Origin: Hydrogenophilales bacterium RIFOXYD1_FULL_62_11 | GTDB taxonomy: Bacteria; Pseudomonadota; Gammaproteobacteria; Burkholderiales; Thiobacillaceae | Reading direction: 5' to 3' | DNA length: 13,553 nucleotides | Assembly (NCBI GenBank): GCA_001802655.1 | Contig: MGZO01000014.1 | Span: 23,476 to 37,028, forward strand | In this document: positions 12,854 through 13,553 of the stretch, in pieces | Layout: the number at the start of each line of letters is the position of its first letter | How positions within the stretch are numbered: the first letter of the stretch is position 1 | Made by a program: the position numbers and the translations under genes | Notes under the pieces: generated by a model | What the model saw: only the letters and a program-made list of their open reading frames with translations | The model's database searches: none | What the model was told of the DNA's origin: nothing

Positions 12854-13553
12854 ATGAGCCATTTACTCCCGCTCTCCCGCGTCGCAAAACTGGTCGGGCA
12901 GTCGCGCCATGTGCTGCAGGACATGATCCGCAGCGGTGCGCTGGCTACGTTTGACGGCATGATCCAGCTCGACGAATTGCTGCGTGCCTTTCCCGAGGTG
13001 AAATGGGACGACGACGCGGAGTTTCGCCGGGTGTCGGAAATCAAGGACAAGGCCTTCGCCAAGCGGGTGCGCGAGTTGGCTCTGCCCGACAAGGATGTGC
13101 TCACCGCGCGGCTGAACGAGTTGGGCAACGATTACGCTTCTGCCCAGGCCTTGCTGCTGCACTACGGCAACGTGATGACCTGGCTGGACGAAAAAATCGA
13201 CGAACTGGATGAGGGCGCGAGCGCTGAAACGCACCATGCTCTACACAGCGTGCGCGCTTTCCTGCTGCGCAATATGGCCGAGATGCCGCCGAACGCGGCG
13301 CAGGCGCAGGGGCTCATCGTGCAGGAGCGGATGCTCAAGATCATGTCGGCCCACGTCACCATCCAACCCAGCGGCCACGAGTTTTTCGTCGAGGGTAACG
13401 AGACGATTCTGGAAGCCGCACTGCGCCACGGCGTGTCGCTCAATTACGGCTGCAGCAACGGCAATTGCGGCGATTGCAAGGCCCGTCTGGTGTCGGGCAA
13501 GGTAAAGAAGGTCCACGCTCACGACTACGTGCTGAAGGTGGCCGAAAAAGAGG
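12854..13553 (+). CDS. HTH-like plus [2Fe-2S] ferredoxin oxidoreductase, 3' partial
   Basis: The reading frame is open from ATG 12854 to the window edge (233 codons), so the C-terminus is missing. Residues about 5-48 (LSRVAKLVGQSRHVLQDMIR, IQLDELLRAFP) look like a short helix-turn-helix/MerR-like fold. Residues about 50-165 are helical and unrecognised. From about 167 a plant-type ferredoxin domain begins (VTIQPSGHEFFVEGNETILEAAL), with the cluster ligands in YGCSNGNCGDC: Cys200, 205 and 208, the C-x4-C-x2-C pattern. The fourth ligand should lie beyond the window. Ferredoxin domains of this sort are commonly followed by FAD- and NAD(P)H-binding reductase domains, as in CDP-6-deoxy-hexulose reductase-type and oxygenase reductase proteins, so a flavin reductase-type continuation is likely but unseen. 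Substrate and partner are unknown. It is divergent from recJ. Confidence 0.8.
   Translation, partial: MSHLLPLSRVAKLVGQSRHVLQDMIRSGALATFDGMIQLDELLRAFPEVKWDDDAEFRRVSEIKDKAFAKRVRELALPDKDVLTARLNELGNDYASAQALLLHYGNVMTWLDEKIDELDEGASAETHHALHSVRAFLLRNMAEMPPNAAQAQGLIVQERMLKIMSAHVTIQPSGHEFFVEGNETILEAALRHGVSLNYGCSNGNCGDCKARLVSGKVKKVHAHDYVLKVAEKE

Noticed and set aside
12854..12871. Half-site ATGAGCC as a fourth copy of the palindrome
   Set aside because: Only the left arm matches, it coincides with the start codon (Met-Ser-His), and no GGCTCAT follows at the right spacing. A lone ATGAGCC also occurs inside the hemagglutinin gene near 1171.
11167..12954. Long + strand open frame (595 codons) opposite recJ
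   Set aside because: Shadow of recJ: composition is Gly/Gln/Val-rich, no domain is visible, and it runs across the recJ start and intergenic region into the next gene in another frame. RecJ motifs on the minus strand are complete.

Overview
The window is GC-rich and carries protein-coding genes only. It looks like chromosome of a betaproteobacterium. Grounds: a large filamentous-hemagglutinin fragment of the DUF3739 type, a DsbC-type disulfide isomerase, a PEP-CTERM-tagged surface protein, a Porin_5-type porin with the N-terminal coiled coil usual in that class, and RecJ beside a ferredoxin-containing oxidoreductase. The genus cannot be fixed from the sequence; a Nitrosomonadales- or Rhodocyclales-like host is a guess. 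I see no tRNA, rRNA, CRISPR array, transposase or integrase.

Layout. (1) 1-2246 (+): C-terminal part of a secreted filamentous-hemagglutinin-like protein whose 5' side is interrupted at the window edge by stop codons in two of the three forward frames. (2) 2386-3108 (-): periplasmic disulfide isomerase DsbC. (3) 3366-4835 (+): exported beta-propeller-like 'choice-of-anchor I' protein ending in a PEP-CTERM sorting tag, followed by a strong intrinsic terminator. (4) 5000-10839 (+): a tight six-gene operon with a good sigma70-like promoter. It encodes a signal-peptide/DUF2341/LamG-like/ExbB fusion, ExbD, TonB, a Porin_5-type outer-membrane porin, an exported ankyrin-repeat protein and an exported coiled-coil protein. 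(5) 10957-12750 (-): recJ, convergent with the operon; the probable operon terminator lies inside the antisense 3' end of recJ. (6) 12854-13553 (+): start of an HTH-like plus [2Fe-2S] ferredoxin protein that runs off the window.

The most interesting block is region 4. A TonB-ExbB-ExbD proton-driven motor is co-transcribed with a general-porin-type barrel rather than a plugged TonB-dependent receptor. Its ExbB subunit carries a large, probably periplasmic, lectin-like domain. Two further exported proteins with protein-interaction folds (ankyrin, coiled coil) complete the set. Together these look like one envelope-spanning machine whose substrate cannot be read from the sequence.

A second pattern is an 18-bp palindrome, ATGAGCC-N4-GGCTCAT. 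Two perfect copies and one degenerate copy are all intergenic, and the degenerate one sits directly upstream of the operon promoter.
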